Assembly: GCA_034432795.1 (NCBI GenBank)
Contig: DAOUBF010000002.1
Location: forward strand, 33,526-97,525
DNA length: 64,000 nt
Origin: DAOUBF01 sp034432795
GTDB taxonomy: Bacteria > Chloroflexota > Anaerolineae > DSLN01
Direction: 5' to 3'
The notes beneath the pieces are model-generated. The model worked only from the letters and a program-made list of their open reading frames with translations, did no database searches and was not told the DNA's origin. This document shows, piece after piece, positions 7,645 to 15,507 of this stretch; position 1 is the first letter of the stretch; each line of letters begins with the position of its first letter. A program made the translations under genes and the position numbers.

Positions 7645-8975
7645 ACCTGAGGATTCCAGAAGACTTAACCAGGGCAGGGAGGGAACTGGCCGGGCAACTA
7701 TGCGATGCCCGCACGCGGGAGTTGGAGCTTTTCGCGGATTTGAACGATGCGCAACTCCTCGGCCCGCGCCTGCGCATCATTGAGCCACCCATTTGGGAGA
7801 TCGGCCACGTGGGCTGGTTCCAGGAACGCTGGATCCTGCGTCGCCTGGACAACGCGGCCCCGCTCCGAGAAGACGCCGATGCCCTTTACGATTCATTCAA
7901 CATCCCTAACACCCGGCGTTGGGACCTGCCCTTCCCCTCCCGCCAGGAGACCCTGGCGTATATTCAGGCCGTCCTGGAGCGGTCCCTGCGCCGGTTACAG
8001 GCCAGAGAACCTACCGAAGAAGAGATTTACTTCTACCGCCTGGCGACCTACCACGAGGACATGCACACAGAGACGCTCCATCACATCCGGCAGACGCTGG
8101 GCTACGCCTGCCCCAATCTCCCCAGTGCTCAGGCTCTCAGGCTTCCCTTCCCTATTGAGCCGGATTTTGAGCCGCACGATGTGAGCATCCCTGGCGGGAC
8201 CTACTGCCTGGGGGCCACGCCGGACATTCCCTTTGTGTTTGATAATGAGAAATGGGCGTACCCGGTCCAGGTGCGCCCCTTCCGCATCTCGGCCACGCCG
8301 GTCACGAACGCCGAGTTCCAGGCCTTTGTCGCGGCGGGCGGGTATCACGACCGCAGCCTGTGGAGCGATGAGGGCTGGGCCTGGCGCGCGTCCGCCCGCG
8401 CCGAGCACCCTGTGTACTGGCAACGACAGGCGGATGGGACATGGCTGTGGCGGCGTTGGGACAGGCTGGCGCCTCTAGAGCCATACCATCCGATCATCCA
8501 TGTCAACTGGTACGAGGCAAATGCGTATTGCGCCTGGGCAGGCCGGCGCCTGCCCACCGAGGCCGAATGGGAGTTGGCGGCGAGCGCTGAGCCAACGCCA
8601 GATGGCCGGGGCTTCACGGCGGCCAAGCGCCGCTACCCCTGGGGCGACGCACCGCCCTCTCCCGAAAAGGCCAACCTGGATTCCCGCGCCCTGGGCTGTG
8701 TGGACGTGCGCGCCCTGCCCGCGGGCGATAGCGCCTTCGGCTGCCGCCAGATGATCGGCAACGTGTGGGAATGGACGGCGGACACCTTCGCCCCCTATCC
8801 GGGGTTTGTCCTGGACCCCTATGCGGAGTACTCGGCGCCCTCTTTTGGGCAACAGAAGGTCCTGCGTGGGGGCTGTTGGGCCACCCGCTCGCGCCTGATC
8901 CGCAACACCTTCCGGAACTTCTATACGCCCGACCGGAACAACATCTTCGCCAGCTTCCGCACCTGCGCCCTATAG
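7641..8975 (+). CDS. egtB: Ergothioneine biosynthesis iron-dependent sulfoxide synthase
   Basis: Non-haem iron enzyme that joins hercynine to a thiol donor with O2. N-terminal DinB-like helical bundle with the three-His iron site: H56 in IGHVGWFQERW, then H138 and H142 in the H-x3-H-x-E motif of YHEDMHTE. The C-terminal formylglycine-generating-enzyme fold has RLPTEAEWELAA, RYPWGDAPPSPEKANLD, GNVWEWTADTFAPYPGF and the terminal SFRTC. Length 444 is usual. EgtC and EgtE are absent here, so the thiol donor (gamma-Glu-Cys or Cys) and the lyase are unresolved. Confidence 0.95.
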   Translation: MNLRIPEDLTRAGRELAGQLCDARTRELELFADLNDAQLLGPRLRIIEPPIWEIGHVGWFQERWILRRLDNAAPLREDADALYDSFNIPNTRRWDLPFPSRQETLAYIQAVLERSLRRLQAREPTEEEIYFYRLATYHEDMHTETLHHIRQTLGYACPNLPSAQALRLPFPIEPDFEPHDVSIPGGTYCLGATPDIPFVFDNEKWAYPVQVRPFRISATPVTNAEFQAFVAAGGYHDRSLWSDEGWAWRASARAEHPVYWQRQADGTWLWRRWDRLAPLEPYHPIIHVNWYEANAYCAWAGRRLPTEAEWELAASAEPTPDGRGFTAAKRRYPWGDAPPSPEKANLDSRALGCVDVRALPAGDSAFGCRQMIGNVWEWTADTFAPYPGFVLDPYAEYSAPSFGQQKVLRGGCWATRSRLIRNTFRNFYTPDRNNIFASFRTCAL

Positions 8976-9043
8976 CAGCCTTGCGATTCAAATCGCGCCT
9001 GATGGGCCATTGGCAGGTCGTCCGCCCGCATGGACGCAGCCCC

Positions 9044-9076
9044 AGAAACCCGGTTTCTCGCAGAAACCGGGTTTCT
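9044..9076. repeat. Inverted repeat downstream of egtB
   Basis: Fifteen-base arms AGAAACCCGGTTTCT and AGAAACCGGGTTTCT separated by CGC. Each arm is itself nearly palindromic. It could form a strong stem ending the egtDB transcript, but no U-tract follows. The AGAAACC/GGTTTCT type is reminiscent of dispersed bacterial repeats (memory, unchecked). Confidence 0.6.
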
Positions 9077-9110
9077 CTAAGGTCACCAGCTTCCAGTCGC
9101 CAGTTCCAAG

Positions 9111-9268
9111 GAGTGTATATCAGATTTGGGGCAGATGACCCGATTGGTTACCCCCACCCTAGCCCTCCCCCGCCAGGGGGGAGGGGGGTGAGTTTCCTCC
9201 CCCCGGATGGGGGAGGGGCAGGGAGGGGGTGACGGCTGACAGGTGCCCCAAAATTGAGATGCACCTAG
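9111..9268. mobile_element. Composite MITE-like element, copy A
   Basis: The left end, GTGTATATCAGATTTGGGGC, and the right end read in reverse, GGTGCATCTCAATTTTGGGG, form imperfect terminal inverted repeats. The interior holds two C-run/G-run palindromes. A second full copy in the opposite orientation lies at 55174-55348, sharing both ends and the GCAGATGACCCGATTGGTTA stretch. No coding capacity. Confidence 0.65.
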
Positions 9269-9282
9269 TTCCAGGCAGCGGA

Positions 9283-9312
9283 TTGACATGGCCGCTCCCT
9301 CTATGCTATAAT
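9283..9312 (+). promoter_or_regulatory. Sigma70-type promoter of the riboflavin transporter operon
   Basis: Perfect TTGACA (9283-9288) and perfect extended TGCTATAAT (-10 at 9307-9312) with an 18-base spacer. It lies about 22 bases before the first riboswitch stem. Confidence 0.85.
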
Positions 9313-9333
9313 GAAACCAAACTGAATAGTAGA

Positions 9334-9457
9334 ACCTTCGGGGCAGGGTGAGGGGTCAGTGACCCCAATTCCCGATCGGTGGTATAGCCCACGAGCCATC
9401 CCTGGCACGATCCGGTGAAACTCCGGGGCCGACGGTATAGTCCGGATGAAAGAAGGT
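9334..9457 (+). promoter_or_regulatory. FMN riboswitch (RFN element) aptamer
   Basis: Conserved RFN features in order: P1 strand CCTTC (9335-9339) with GGGGCAGGGTG, later CCGGTGAAACTCCGGGGCCG, GACGGTATAGTCCGGATGAA and the closing P1 strand GAAGG (9452-9456). FMN binding normally turns off downstream expression. A hairpin (9511-9537) and an intrinsic terminator (9584-9612) follow before ribX, so control is probably by transcription attenuation. Confidence 0.93.
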
Positions 9458-9510
9458 TAGGTAGAGCCTACAGGCGCGATCTGGTCGCGTGTCTGGGCTA
9501 TCTCTGTGTA

Positions 9511-9537
9511 CCCCGAAGGCCCTCTGTGTCTTCGGGG
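9511..9537 (+). promoter_or_regulatory. First hairpin of the riboswitch expression platform
   Basis: CCCCGAAG (9511-9518) pairs with CTTCGGGG (9530-9537). The same CCCCGAA/TTCGGGG sequences occur in the downstream terminator stem, so strand exchange between the two hairpins is possible. That would give an antiterminator/terminator switch. Confidence 0.55.
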
Positions 9538-9583
9538 TTCGTGTTCCTGGGCACATCTGTTGTGCCTGCTTGTGTTTACCCTG

Positions 9584-9612
9584 GCCCCGAAAGGACTCCT
9601 TTCGGGGCTTTT
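9584..9612 (+). terminator. Intrinsic terminator of the FMN riboswitch
   Basis: Eleven perfect pairs GCCCCGAAAGG (9584-9594) and CCTTTCGGGGC (9598-9608), loop ACT, then TTTT. It lies 21 bases before the ribX start. Confidence 0.85.
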
Positions 9613-9632
9613 CGTTACAGGGTGGGTGTGCT

Positions 9633-10469
9633 ATGGGCTGGACGCAAACCGCGCGCTTGGAAAAAGCGCACAAGCCGAAGCCGGCGCCAGCCGTGAGGCG
9701 GCGCGGCGACCGCTGGGCGCGTCTTGCGCTGGCAGGGATCAGCCTGCTCGTCTTCCTCGGCGTGTGGGAGTTGGTCATCCGCCTGGGGAACTACCCGGCC
9801 TTTATCCTCCCCTCCCCCAGTCAGGTCCTGACCCGCGCCATGACGCTGATCCAGGATGGCACGTTATGGCGGCATACGCGGGCCACCCTGATTGAGGTCC
9901 TGGTTGGTCTGGCGTTGGGACTGATCGTAGCCAGCGTGCTTGGCTATGTCCTGGCCAAATCGCGCCTGGCCGAGCGCCTGCTCTCGCCTTACATCGTCGC
10001 CTCGCAGGCTATCCCCGTAGTCGCGCTGGCCCCCCTCCTGGTGATCTGGTTTGGGCCGGGGATGACCACCAAGATTTTGGTTGCCGCACTGATCGTCTTC
10101 TTCCCGGTGCTGATCAATGTGATGGTCGGTGTGCGTTCGGTGGAGCCAGACCTGCGCGATCTGATGCGCTCGCTGGAGGCCACGCGCTGGCAGACCTTCA
10201 CCAAGTTGGAGGTCCCGGCGGCGCTGCCCGTGCTCCTGGGCGGCGTCAAGATCGGCGCAACCCTGTCGGTCATCGGCGCGGTCGTGGGCGAGTTCCTGGG
10301 CACCAGCGAGGGCCTGGGCTACCTGATCAACGAGGGGCGTGGGCTATACGACACGCCCAAGATGTTTGTCGGCCTGTTTGGGCTGGTCACACTCGCGCTC
10401 ATCCTGTACAGCACAGCCTCCTGGCTGGAGCGGCGGGCGCTGCGCTGGCGCGAGATAGAGGGCGCGTAA
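9633..10469 (+). CDS. ribX: ABC transporter permease of predicted riboflavin (RibX-type) system
   Basis: Inner-membrane permease of the BPD/SsuC-ThiX type, 278 residues. It has an N-terminal helix (about 27-48), five further membrane segments and the EAA-loop region LRDLMRSLEATRWQTFTKLEVPAALPVLLGG (shown by its first and last parts, about residues 180-208). The start is at 9633 because the frame upstream runs through the terminator hairpin. The FMN riboswitch in front strongly suggests riboflavin as cargo. Homologues without the switch usually carry thiamin precursors or sulfonates. It is followed by the binding protein and the ATPase in one operon. Confidence 0.85.
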   Translation: MGWTQTARLEKAHKPKPAPAVRRRGDRWARLALAGISLLVFLGVWELVIRLGNYPAFILPSPSQVLTRAMTLIQDGTLWRHTRATLIEVLVGLALGLIVASVLGYVLAKSRLAERLLSPYIVASQAIPVVALAPLLVIWFGPGMTTKILVAALIVFFPVLINVMVGVRSVEPDLRDLMRSLEATRWQTFTKLEVPAALPVLLGGVKIGATLSVIGAVVGEFLGTSEGLGYLINEGRGLYDTPKMFVGLFGLVTLALILYSTASWLERRALRWREIEGA

Positions 10470-10508
10470 TTCATAAACACCACATATACAAGTAAGTAAA
10501 GGAGCCTG

Positions 10509-11528
10509 ATGCGCACATTCAAGCTATTGCTCGTCATCATTGCGGTTGTCTTAAGCGGCTGTGGGCCAGCGGCGACGCCTGCCTCCCCCACGCCCTTGCC
10601 CCCTTCATCGTCACCGGCGGCCCTGACCAAGATCCGCCTGCCGATGGGCTACATCGCCAATGTGCAATACGCCCCCTTCTACGTCGCCGTTGAAAAGGGC
10701 TATTACGCTCAGGAGGGGATTGAGATTGAGTTTGATTACAGCTTTGAGACCGACGGCGTTAAGCTGGTGGGCGCGGGCGAACTGCCCTTCGCCGTTGTTA
10801 GCGGCGAGCAGGTGGTGCTGGCCCGCAGCCAGGGGTTGCCGGTCGTCTATGTGATGCAGTGGTTCCATAAATTTCCCATTGCTGTCATCGGCTGCGGCGA
10901 TACCGTCCTCAACTCGCCAGAGGACCTGGTCGGCAAGACCGTTGGCCTACCGGGGTTCTTCGGCGCCAGCTTCGTCGGCTGGCGCGGCCTGCTGTACAAG
11001 GCCGGCATTGATCCCGCCCGCCTCACCGAGCAAGACATTGGCTTCAACCAGGTGGCGGTGTGCTCACAGAAGCGCGCCCAGGTGGTCGTCGGTTACGCCA
11101 ACAATGAACCCATCCAGCTCCGCAACGCCGGCCTTCAGCCCAGCGTTTTGCTCGTCTCCGATTATGTCAATATGGTCGCCAACGGCCTGATGACGAACGA
11201 GAAAACCATTCAGGAACAGCCCCAACTGGTGCAGGGGATGGTGCGGGCCACGCTGCGCGGGCTGAGGGACACCATTGAGAAGCCCGATGAAGCCTTTGAG
11301 ATCGCCAAGAAGTTCGTCCCCGGCCTGGGCCATGAGAACGTGCAGGTGCAGCGCCAGGTCCTGGACGAATCCATCAAGATGTGGCGGTCGGACAAACTGG
11401 GGGTGTCCGACCCGACGGCCTGGGAGACGACAGCGGACGTGCTGATGCAGATGGGCCAGATCACGACCAGGCCCGATGTGAACAAGCTGTTCACGAACGC
11501 TTTTGTGGAGAATGCCGGCGTTGACTGA
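10509..11528 (+). CDS. ribY: Substrate-binding lipoprotein of predicted riboflavin ABC transporter (RibY-type)
   Basis: NMT1/THI5-like periplasmic-binding-fold lipoprotein, 339 residues. Type II signal peptide with lipobox LSGC (Cys18), then a Pro/Ser/Thr-rich tether. The mature fold has MGYIANVQYAPFYVAVEKGY, GIEIEFDYSFETDGVKLVG and VGKTVGLPGFFGASFVGWRG, the usual THI5-like blocks. Start ATG at 10509 has AGGAG 5 bases upstream. Riboflavin as ligand is inferred from the FMN riboswitch at the head of the operon; RibXY-type systems regulated this way have been proposed for Chloroflexi (from memory). Confidence 0.85.
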   Translation: MRTFKLLLVIIAVVLSGCGPAATPASPTPLPPSSSPAALTKIRLPMGYIANVQYAPFYVAVEKGYYAQEGIEIEFDYSFETDGVKLVGAGELPFAVVSGEQVVLARSQGLPVVYVMQWFHKFPIAVIGCGDTVLNSPEDLVGKTVGLPGFFGASFVGWRGLLYKAGIDPARLTEQDIGFNQVAVCSQKRAQVVVGYANNEPIQLRNAGLQPSVLLVSDYVNMVANGLMTNEKTIQEQPQLVQGMVRATLRGLRDTIEKPDEAFEIAKKFVPGLGHENVQVQRQVLDESIKMWRSDKLGVSDPTAWETTADVLMQMGQITTRPDVNKLFTNAFVENAGVD

Positions 11529-12297
11529 TCCTTCCCCCGCCCCCCGGCCCGTCCTCGTCGCCGAGGGCATTGGCCTGGTCTATCCTAACCACGACGGCGG
11601 GCTGGAGGCCTTGCGCGATGTCACCTTCACCGTTGCGCCGCAGGAGTTCGTCTGCCTGGTCGGGCCATCGGGCGCGGGCAAGTCGTCGTTGTTGCACATC
11701 CTGGCCGGGCTGGAGCGGCCCACGACCGGGCGGGTGCTCCTGGAGGGCCGGCCTCTGACTGCGCCCCAGCGTCGCATTGGCTTTGTGTTTCAGAAGGCCA
11801 ACCTGATGCCCTGGCGCACCGTGCTGGAGAACGTCATGCTGCCGCTGGAACTGGCCGGTGTGCCCGAACACGAGCGACGGGCCAGGGCGCTGGAGTTGAT
11901 CGCGCTCGTCGGGTTGAGCGGCTTTGAAAACGCCTATCCGGGAAGCCTCTCCGGGGGCATGGAGCAGCGCGCGGCGATTGCCAGGGCCTTGGTCCACGAC
12001 CCGCCTATCCTGCTCCTGGACGAACCGTTTGGCTCGCTGGATGCGCTCACCCGCGAATATATGGCACTGGAGCTGCTGCGCATCTGGGAGGCGCGGCGCA
12101 AGACCGTTATCATGGTCACGCACAGCATCCCGGAGGCGCTCTTCCTGGCCGATCGCGTGCTGGTACTCAGCCCACGCCCCGGCCACATCGCCGCCCACAT
12201 CCCCATCCCCCTGCCGCGCCCGCGCACGCTGGACATGCTCTATGACGAGCGCTTCGGCGAGCTTTCGGCACGGGTGCGGGAAGCGATCAGCCTGTAA
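11512..12297 (+). CDS. ABC transporter ATP-binding protein of the riboflavin transport operon
   Basis: Cytoplasmic ATPase of the SsuB/TauB/ThiZ type, about 261 residues. Walker A GPSGAGKSSLL, Q-loop GFVFQKANLMPWRTVL, signature LSGGMEQRAAIARAL, Walker B ILLLDEPFGSLDALT and switch His in MVTHSIPEAL are all intact. It energises import by the permease encoded 1 kb upstream. The ATG at 11512 lies inside the last codons of ribY (17-base overlap), so translation is coupled; TTG at 11521 is an alternative start. It is the last gene of the operon, followed by a strong inverted repeat. Confidence 0.9.
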   Translation: MPALTDPSPAPRPVLVAEGIGLVYPNHDGGLEALRDVTFTVAPQEFVCLVGPSGAGKSSLLHILAGLERPTTGRVLLEGRPLTAPQRRIGFVFQKANLMPWRTVLENVMLPLELAGVPEHERRARALELIALVGLSGFENAYPGSLSGGMEQRAAIARALVHDPPILLLDEPFGSLDALTREYMALELLRIWEARRKTVIMVTHSIPEALFLADRVLVLSPRPGHIAAHIPIPLPRPRTLDMLYDERFGELSARVREAISL

Positions 12298-12309
12298 GAG
12301 GACATCCAA

Positions 12310-12342
12310 AGACCTTGCGGGTTTCCAAGACCCGCAAGGTCT
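12310..12342 (+). terminator. Strong inverted repeat after the ABC transporter operon
   Basis: Thirteen perfect pairs AGACCTTGCGGGT and ACCCGCAAGGTCT with a 7-base loop, 12 bases after the last stop. It probably ends the transcript although the U-tract is weak. Its sequence looks like a dispersed repeat. Confidence 0.6.
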
Positions 12343-12449
12343 GCCCCCCATAACTTTCCCCCTTATCGCGTGTTTTTTAACATTAAGGGAGATTATGCCC
12401 GGCGAGCGGCTCCGTATAAGGAGGCTCTGCACAAGGAGGAGGTGAACAC

Positions 12450-12884
12450 ATGGGCAAGCCGTTATTGCAATGGGGCGGGTATTTTGCGCTTATTCAGGGC
12501 GCCCTGGCGCTGGTACTGGGTTTGCTGACCTATATTGAGCCTGGCCTGATGCGCTGGGCCTGGCCTTCGCAGCCCGAACTGGTGGAGCGCTACAGTGCGG
12601 TGGTTCGCGTCATCGGCGCTGTGGCGATTGCTGCCGGGCTGGCCGGGCTGGCGGTCTGGCGCACCAAAGATTGGGAGAAGAGCAGGCTGGTCGCCCTCTT
12701 CTTCATCGTCTTCTATCTCCTGGCCGGTATTGCCCTGATCCTCACGCAGGCTTTAGGGGCAGCGCAATTTACCCCCGCCCAGACCCCCACGATCTGGCTC
12801 TATGGGGTGCTCAGCTTGCTGTTAGGCATCGGCTGGCTGTACCTCTGGCGGGCGGAGGAGGGCGGCTTCCGCCTGAGCCTGTGA
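12450..12884 (+). CDS. Small four-helix membrane protein, unknown function
   Basis: A 144-residue protein with four clear hydrophobic helices (about 8-29, 50-70, 80-102, 112-132). The ends are short and polar, the C-terminus charged (WRAEEGGFRLSL). The ribosome binding site AAGGAGGAGGTGA is nearly a perfect complement of the 16S 3' end, so it is likely well translated. It stands alone between the riboflavin transporter and convergent genes. I do not recognise a family. Confidence 0.7.
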   Translation: MGKPLLQWGGYFALIQGALALVLGLLTYIEPGLMRWAWPSQPELVERYSAVVRVIGAVAIAAGLAGLAVWRTKDWEKSRLVALFFIVFYLLAGIALILTQALGAAQFTPAQTPTIWLYGVLSLLLGIGWLYLWRAEEGGFRLSL

Positions 12885-12948
12885 ACAAGAGCTATCAGCG
12901 GTCAGCTTTATAGACGACGGACAACTGCAAAGCCGAGCGCTATACAAA

Positions 12949-15507
12949 TCATGAGGCCGGGGGCGGGGGCAAAGGCTCCAGGTGATCGGCCACCGCGCCA
13001 GCCTCAGCCCGCACCTGGATCGGCCCATGCGCGGCCTCCCAGCGGCGCAAGAGTTCACGTCGCAACACCTTGCCCACAAACGAACGGGGGAAGTCGGGGA
13101 CAAATAAGACCAGCCGGGGGACGAGTTCCGGCGGCAGGCGGCGCCTGCAGTAGGCGATCAACTCAGCGGCGGTCACCGGCTCCTCTTTGGGGATGACGAA
13201 GGCCACCGGCAACCCCTCAATCCCCATGACCACTGCCTCTTTGACCTTGGGATACTCAAACAGCACCTCTTCCACATCGCGGGGGAAGGCGGGGCGTCCC
13301 CGCTGGCGGGCGCGCTCCGGGTACCAGATGTCCTGGCGGCGGCTGATGATCTGGAAATAGCCGTCCTCGTCCATGCGAGCCACATCGCCTGTGTACAGCC
13401 AGCCGTCCACCAGCGCTCGCTCGGATTCGCCGCTCTGCCCCCAATAGCCCACCATGACCTGCGGCCCACGCACGAGCAGTTCGCCGATTTCGCCCGGCCT
13501 CACCGGGCGGCGCCTGATCAGGTCCACGATGCGTGCCTCGGTGGAGGGCAGAGGGATGCCGATAGAGCCGGGCTTGCGCCGGCCATGGATGGGATTCACA
13601 TGCGTGACCGGCGATGCCTCGGTCAGGCCGTAGCCTTCCACCAGGCGCGCCCCCGTCAGACGCTCAAACGCCTCTTGCACTTCCACAGGCAAAGGCGCCG
13701 CGCCGGAGATGCAGTAGCGGATGGAGGCCAGGCCGAACCTGCGCACGTTGGGCACGTTGGTGATCGCCAGGTACATCATGGGCACGCCGGGGAAGAGCGT
13801 GGGGCGATAGCGTTTGATGGCCCTGAGCACCTCCATGACCTCAAACTGGGGCAGGATCACCATGGCCGCCCCCAGCGCCACCGGTACGTTCATGGCCGCC
13901 GTCGTGCCGTAGATGTGCGAGAAGGGCAATACCGACAGCACCACCTCGCGCCCCTCGCGCAGGTCGGGGAACCAGTGCCGCGTTTGCAGTGCGTTGGCCA
14001 CCAGGTTGCGGTGGCTGAGCATGACGCCTTTGGGCGTGGCCGTCGTGCCGCCCGTGTACTGGATCACGGCCAGGTCATCTGGCGCAACCTCCACCTCCGG
14101 GCGCAGCGGCGGGTAGCGGCGCAAGAGGTCCTGGAACAGGTGCACCCCCGCTTCCAGGCCATCACGGGACAGACGATGGCCTTCTTTCTGCTCACGGGTT
14201 AATGTGAACACCAGGCGCTTGAGCCAGGGCAGGTACTCTTTGGCGTGCGTGAGCACGATGTGGCGCAGCCCGGTCTGCTCCCGGACGCGACGGGCCAGGT
14301 CGCTGAAGCGCGTCAGCGTGATCAACACCTCTGCGCCAGAATCGCGCACCTGGCGGACGATCTCGGCCTCTTCGGCCACCGGGCTGGTGAACACCACCAC
14401 CGCGCCCGCCTTCAAAGCCCCATAATAGGCGATCACCGCCTGCGGCAGGTTGGGCAAAAGCAGCATCACGCGGTCGCCCTTGTCCACGCCGAGCGCGCGC
14501 AGCGCATTGGCGCAGCGGTTGGCCAGCCGGTTGAGCTGCGCGTAGCTCAGCCGCGTCCCGTAATAGTAAATCGCGGGGCGGTTAGGCAGGCGGCGAGCCG
14601 CGCCGGAGAGGAAACGGTGCAGCGCCCGCCTGGGGATGGCAATGGTCGGCGGCACGCCCTGGTCATAGTGCACCAGCCAGGGGCGCTCTTTCTTCAAACG
14701 GGGGACAGAGGACGGACGACCAGCCCCCTCCGCCCCGATGAAACGCGCAATCGCCCGATTGACCGCGTCGCGCCGTTCCAGCATGACCATGTGGCCGGAC
14801 ACGCCCACATCCACCTCCTCAGCGCCGGGGATCAGGCGGGCCACCTCTTCAAATTCGGCCTGCGCGAAGACGCGGTCGCCATGGCCGCGAATGACCAGCG
14901 TGGGCACGTTCAGGCGCGGGAACACGCTCAGGCCATCCCAGCGCTCAATAGCATGGGCGTGCATGGCCTTCAGGACATGGGGCGGCGCAGCCAGGGCGCG
15001 GCGGATCACTTTACTGAGGGGGCGCAGCACGGTCACCGGCAACCGCAACAGCCACCGCGCCCAGGGATAGATGCGGAAGCGTGCGGCGGTGGCGACCAGG
15101 ATGAGCTTTTCCACGCGGTCGGGGTGGGCCAGGGCATACTCGGCGGCAATGGCCCCGCCGAAGGAGTGTCCGGCCAGGACAAAGCGCGGAGGGACATGCA
15201 GCGCCTCCAACGCGCTCTCCAGGTCGTGCAGTAACTCAGTCATGGTATAGGCTGAGGCAGGTTTGTCCGAGTGGCCGTGACCGCGCAGGTCAAGCGCGAT
15301 ACAGCGGTGGCTATCGGCGAAGGCGCGCATCTGGTGGCGCCACTGCGTGGCCTGGCCGCCGTAGCCGTGCAGGAAGACCAGCGTCATCGGTGGCTGCGGC
15401 GCAGCGTCAGATAAGGACTCCGGCTCCACGTCAATCGCGCTCAGCCGCAGATGGGGCCGCTCCGAGACCACTACATCCTCGCGGTAGAGTTCCAGGTCTA
15501 TTTCCAT
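12949..15507 (-). CDS. Alpha/beta hydrolase - long-chain acyl-CoA synthetase (AMP-ligase) fusion
   Basis: An 852-residue two-domain protein. Residues about 30-275 form an alpha/beta hydrolase: oxyanion region LVFLHGYGGQATQWRHQM, nucleophile elbow AGHSFGGA with Ser, and a late His in GVSGHMVMLERRD. A linker rich in Pro/Ser/Arg follows. Then comes an ANL-superfamily ligase, FadD-like: VIQYTGGTTATPKGVMLSH phosphate loop, VEGYGLTEASPV, DGWLYTGDVARMDEDGYF and the C-terminal lysine in FVGKVLRRELLRR. The combination could hydrolyse an ester or thioester and reactivate the freed fatty acid. Start at 15507 overlaps the upstream kelch gene by 10 bases. The linker contains a GACGAC-type dispersed repeat (about 14695-14730). 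Confidence 0.87.
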   Translation of the reverse strand: MEIDLELYREDVVVSERPHLRLSAIDVEPESLSDAAPQPPMTLVFLHGYGGQATQWRHQMRAFADSHRCIALDLRGHGHSDKPASAYTMTELLHDLESALEALHVPPRFVLAGHSFGGAIAAEYALAHPDRVEKLILVATAARFRIYPWARWLLRLPVTVLRPLSKVIRRALAAPPHVLKAMHAHAIERWDGLSVFPRLNVPTLVIRGHGDRVFAQAEFEEVARLIPGAEEVDVGVSGHMVMLERRDAVNRAIARFIGAEGAGRPSSVPRLKKERPWLVHYDQGVPPTIAIPRRALHRFLSGAARRLPNRPAIYYYGTRLSYAQLNRLANRCANALRALGVDKGDRVMLLLPNLPQAVIAYYGALKAGAVVVFTSPVAEEAEIVRQVRDSGAEVLITLTRFSDLARRVREQTGLRHIVLTHAKEYLPWLKRLVFTLTREQKEGHRLSRDGLEAGVHLFQDLLRRYPPLRPEVEVAPDDLAVIQYTGGTTATPKGVMLSHRNLVANALQTRHWFPDLREGREVVLSVLPFSHIYGTTAAMNVPVALGAAMVILPQFEVMEVLRAIKRYRPTLFPGVPMMYLAITNVPNVRRFGLASIRYCISGAAPLPVEVQEAFERLTGARLVEGYGLTEASPVTHVNPIHGRRKPGSIGIPLPSTEARIVDLIRRRPVRPGEIGELLVRGPQVMVGYWGQSGESERALVDGWLYTGDVARMDEDGYFQIISRRQDIWYPERARQRGRPAFPRDVEEVLFEYPKVKEAVVMGIEGLPVAFVIPKEEPVTAAELIAYCRRRLPPELVPRLVLFVPDFPRSFVGKVLRRELLRRWEAAHGPIQVRAEAGAVADHLEPLPPPPAS
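14695..14730. repeat. GACGAC-type dispersed repeat in the fusion linker
   Basis: ACAGAGGACGGACGACCAGC-type sequence lying exactly between the hydrolase and ligase domains. Related runs occur at 12911-12922, 20893-20923, 40350-40378, 41229-41250 and 45009-45054. Confidence 0.5.

Noticed and set aside
12949..15507. OleBC-type fusion for long-chain olefin synthesis
   Set aside because: The hydrolase half has a Ser nucleophile (GHSFGG) rather than the Asp of OleB, and the ligase half looks like ordinary FadD. No oleA or oleD is nearby.
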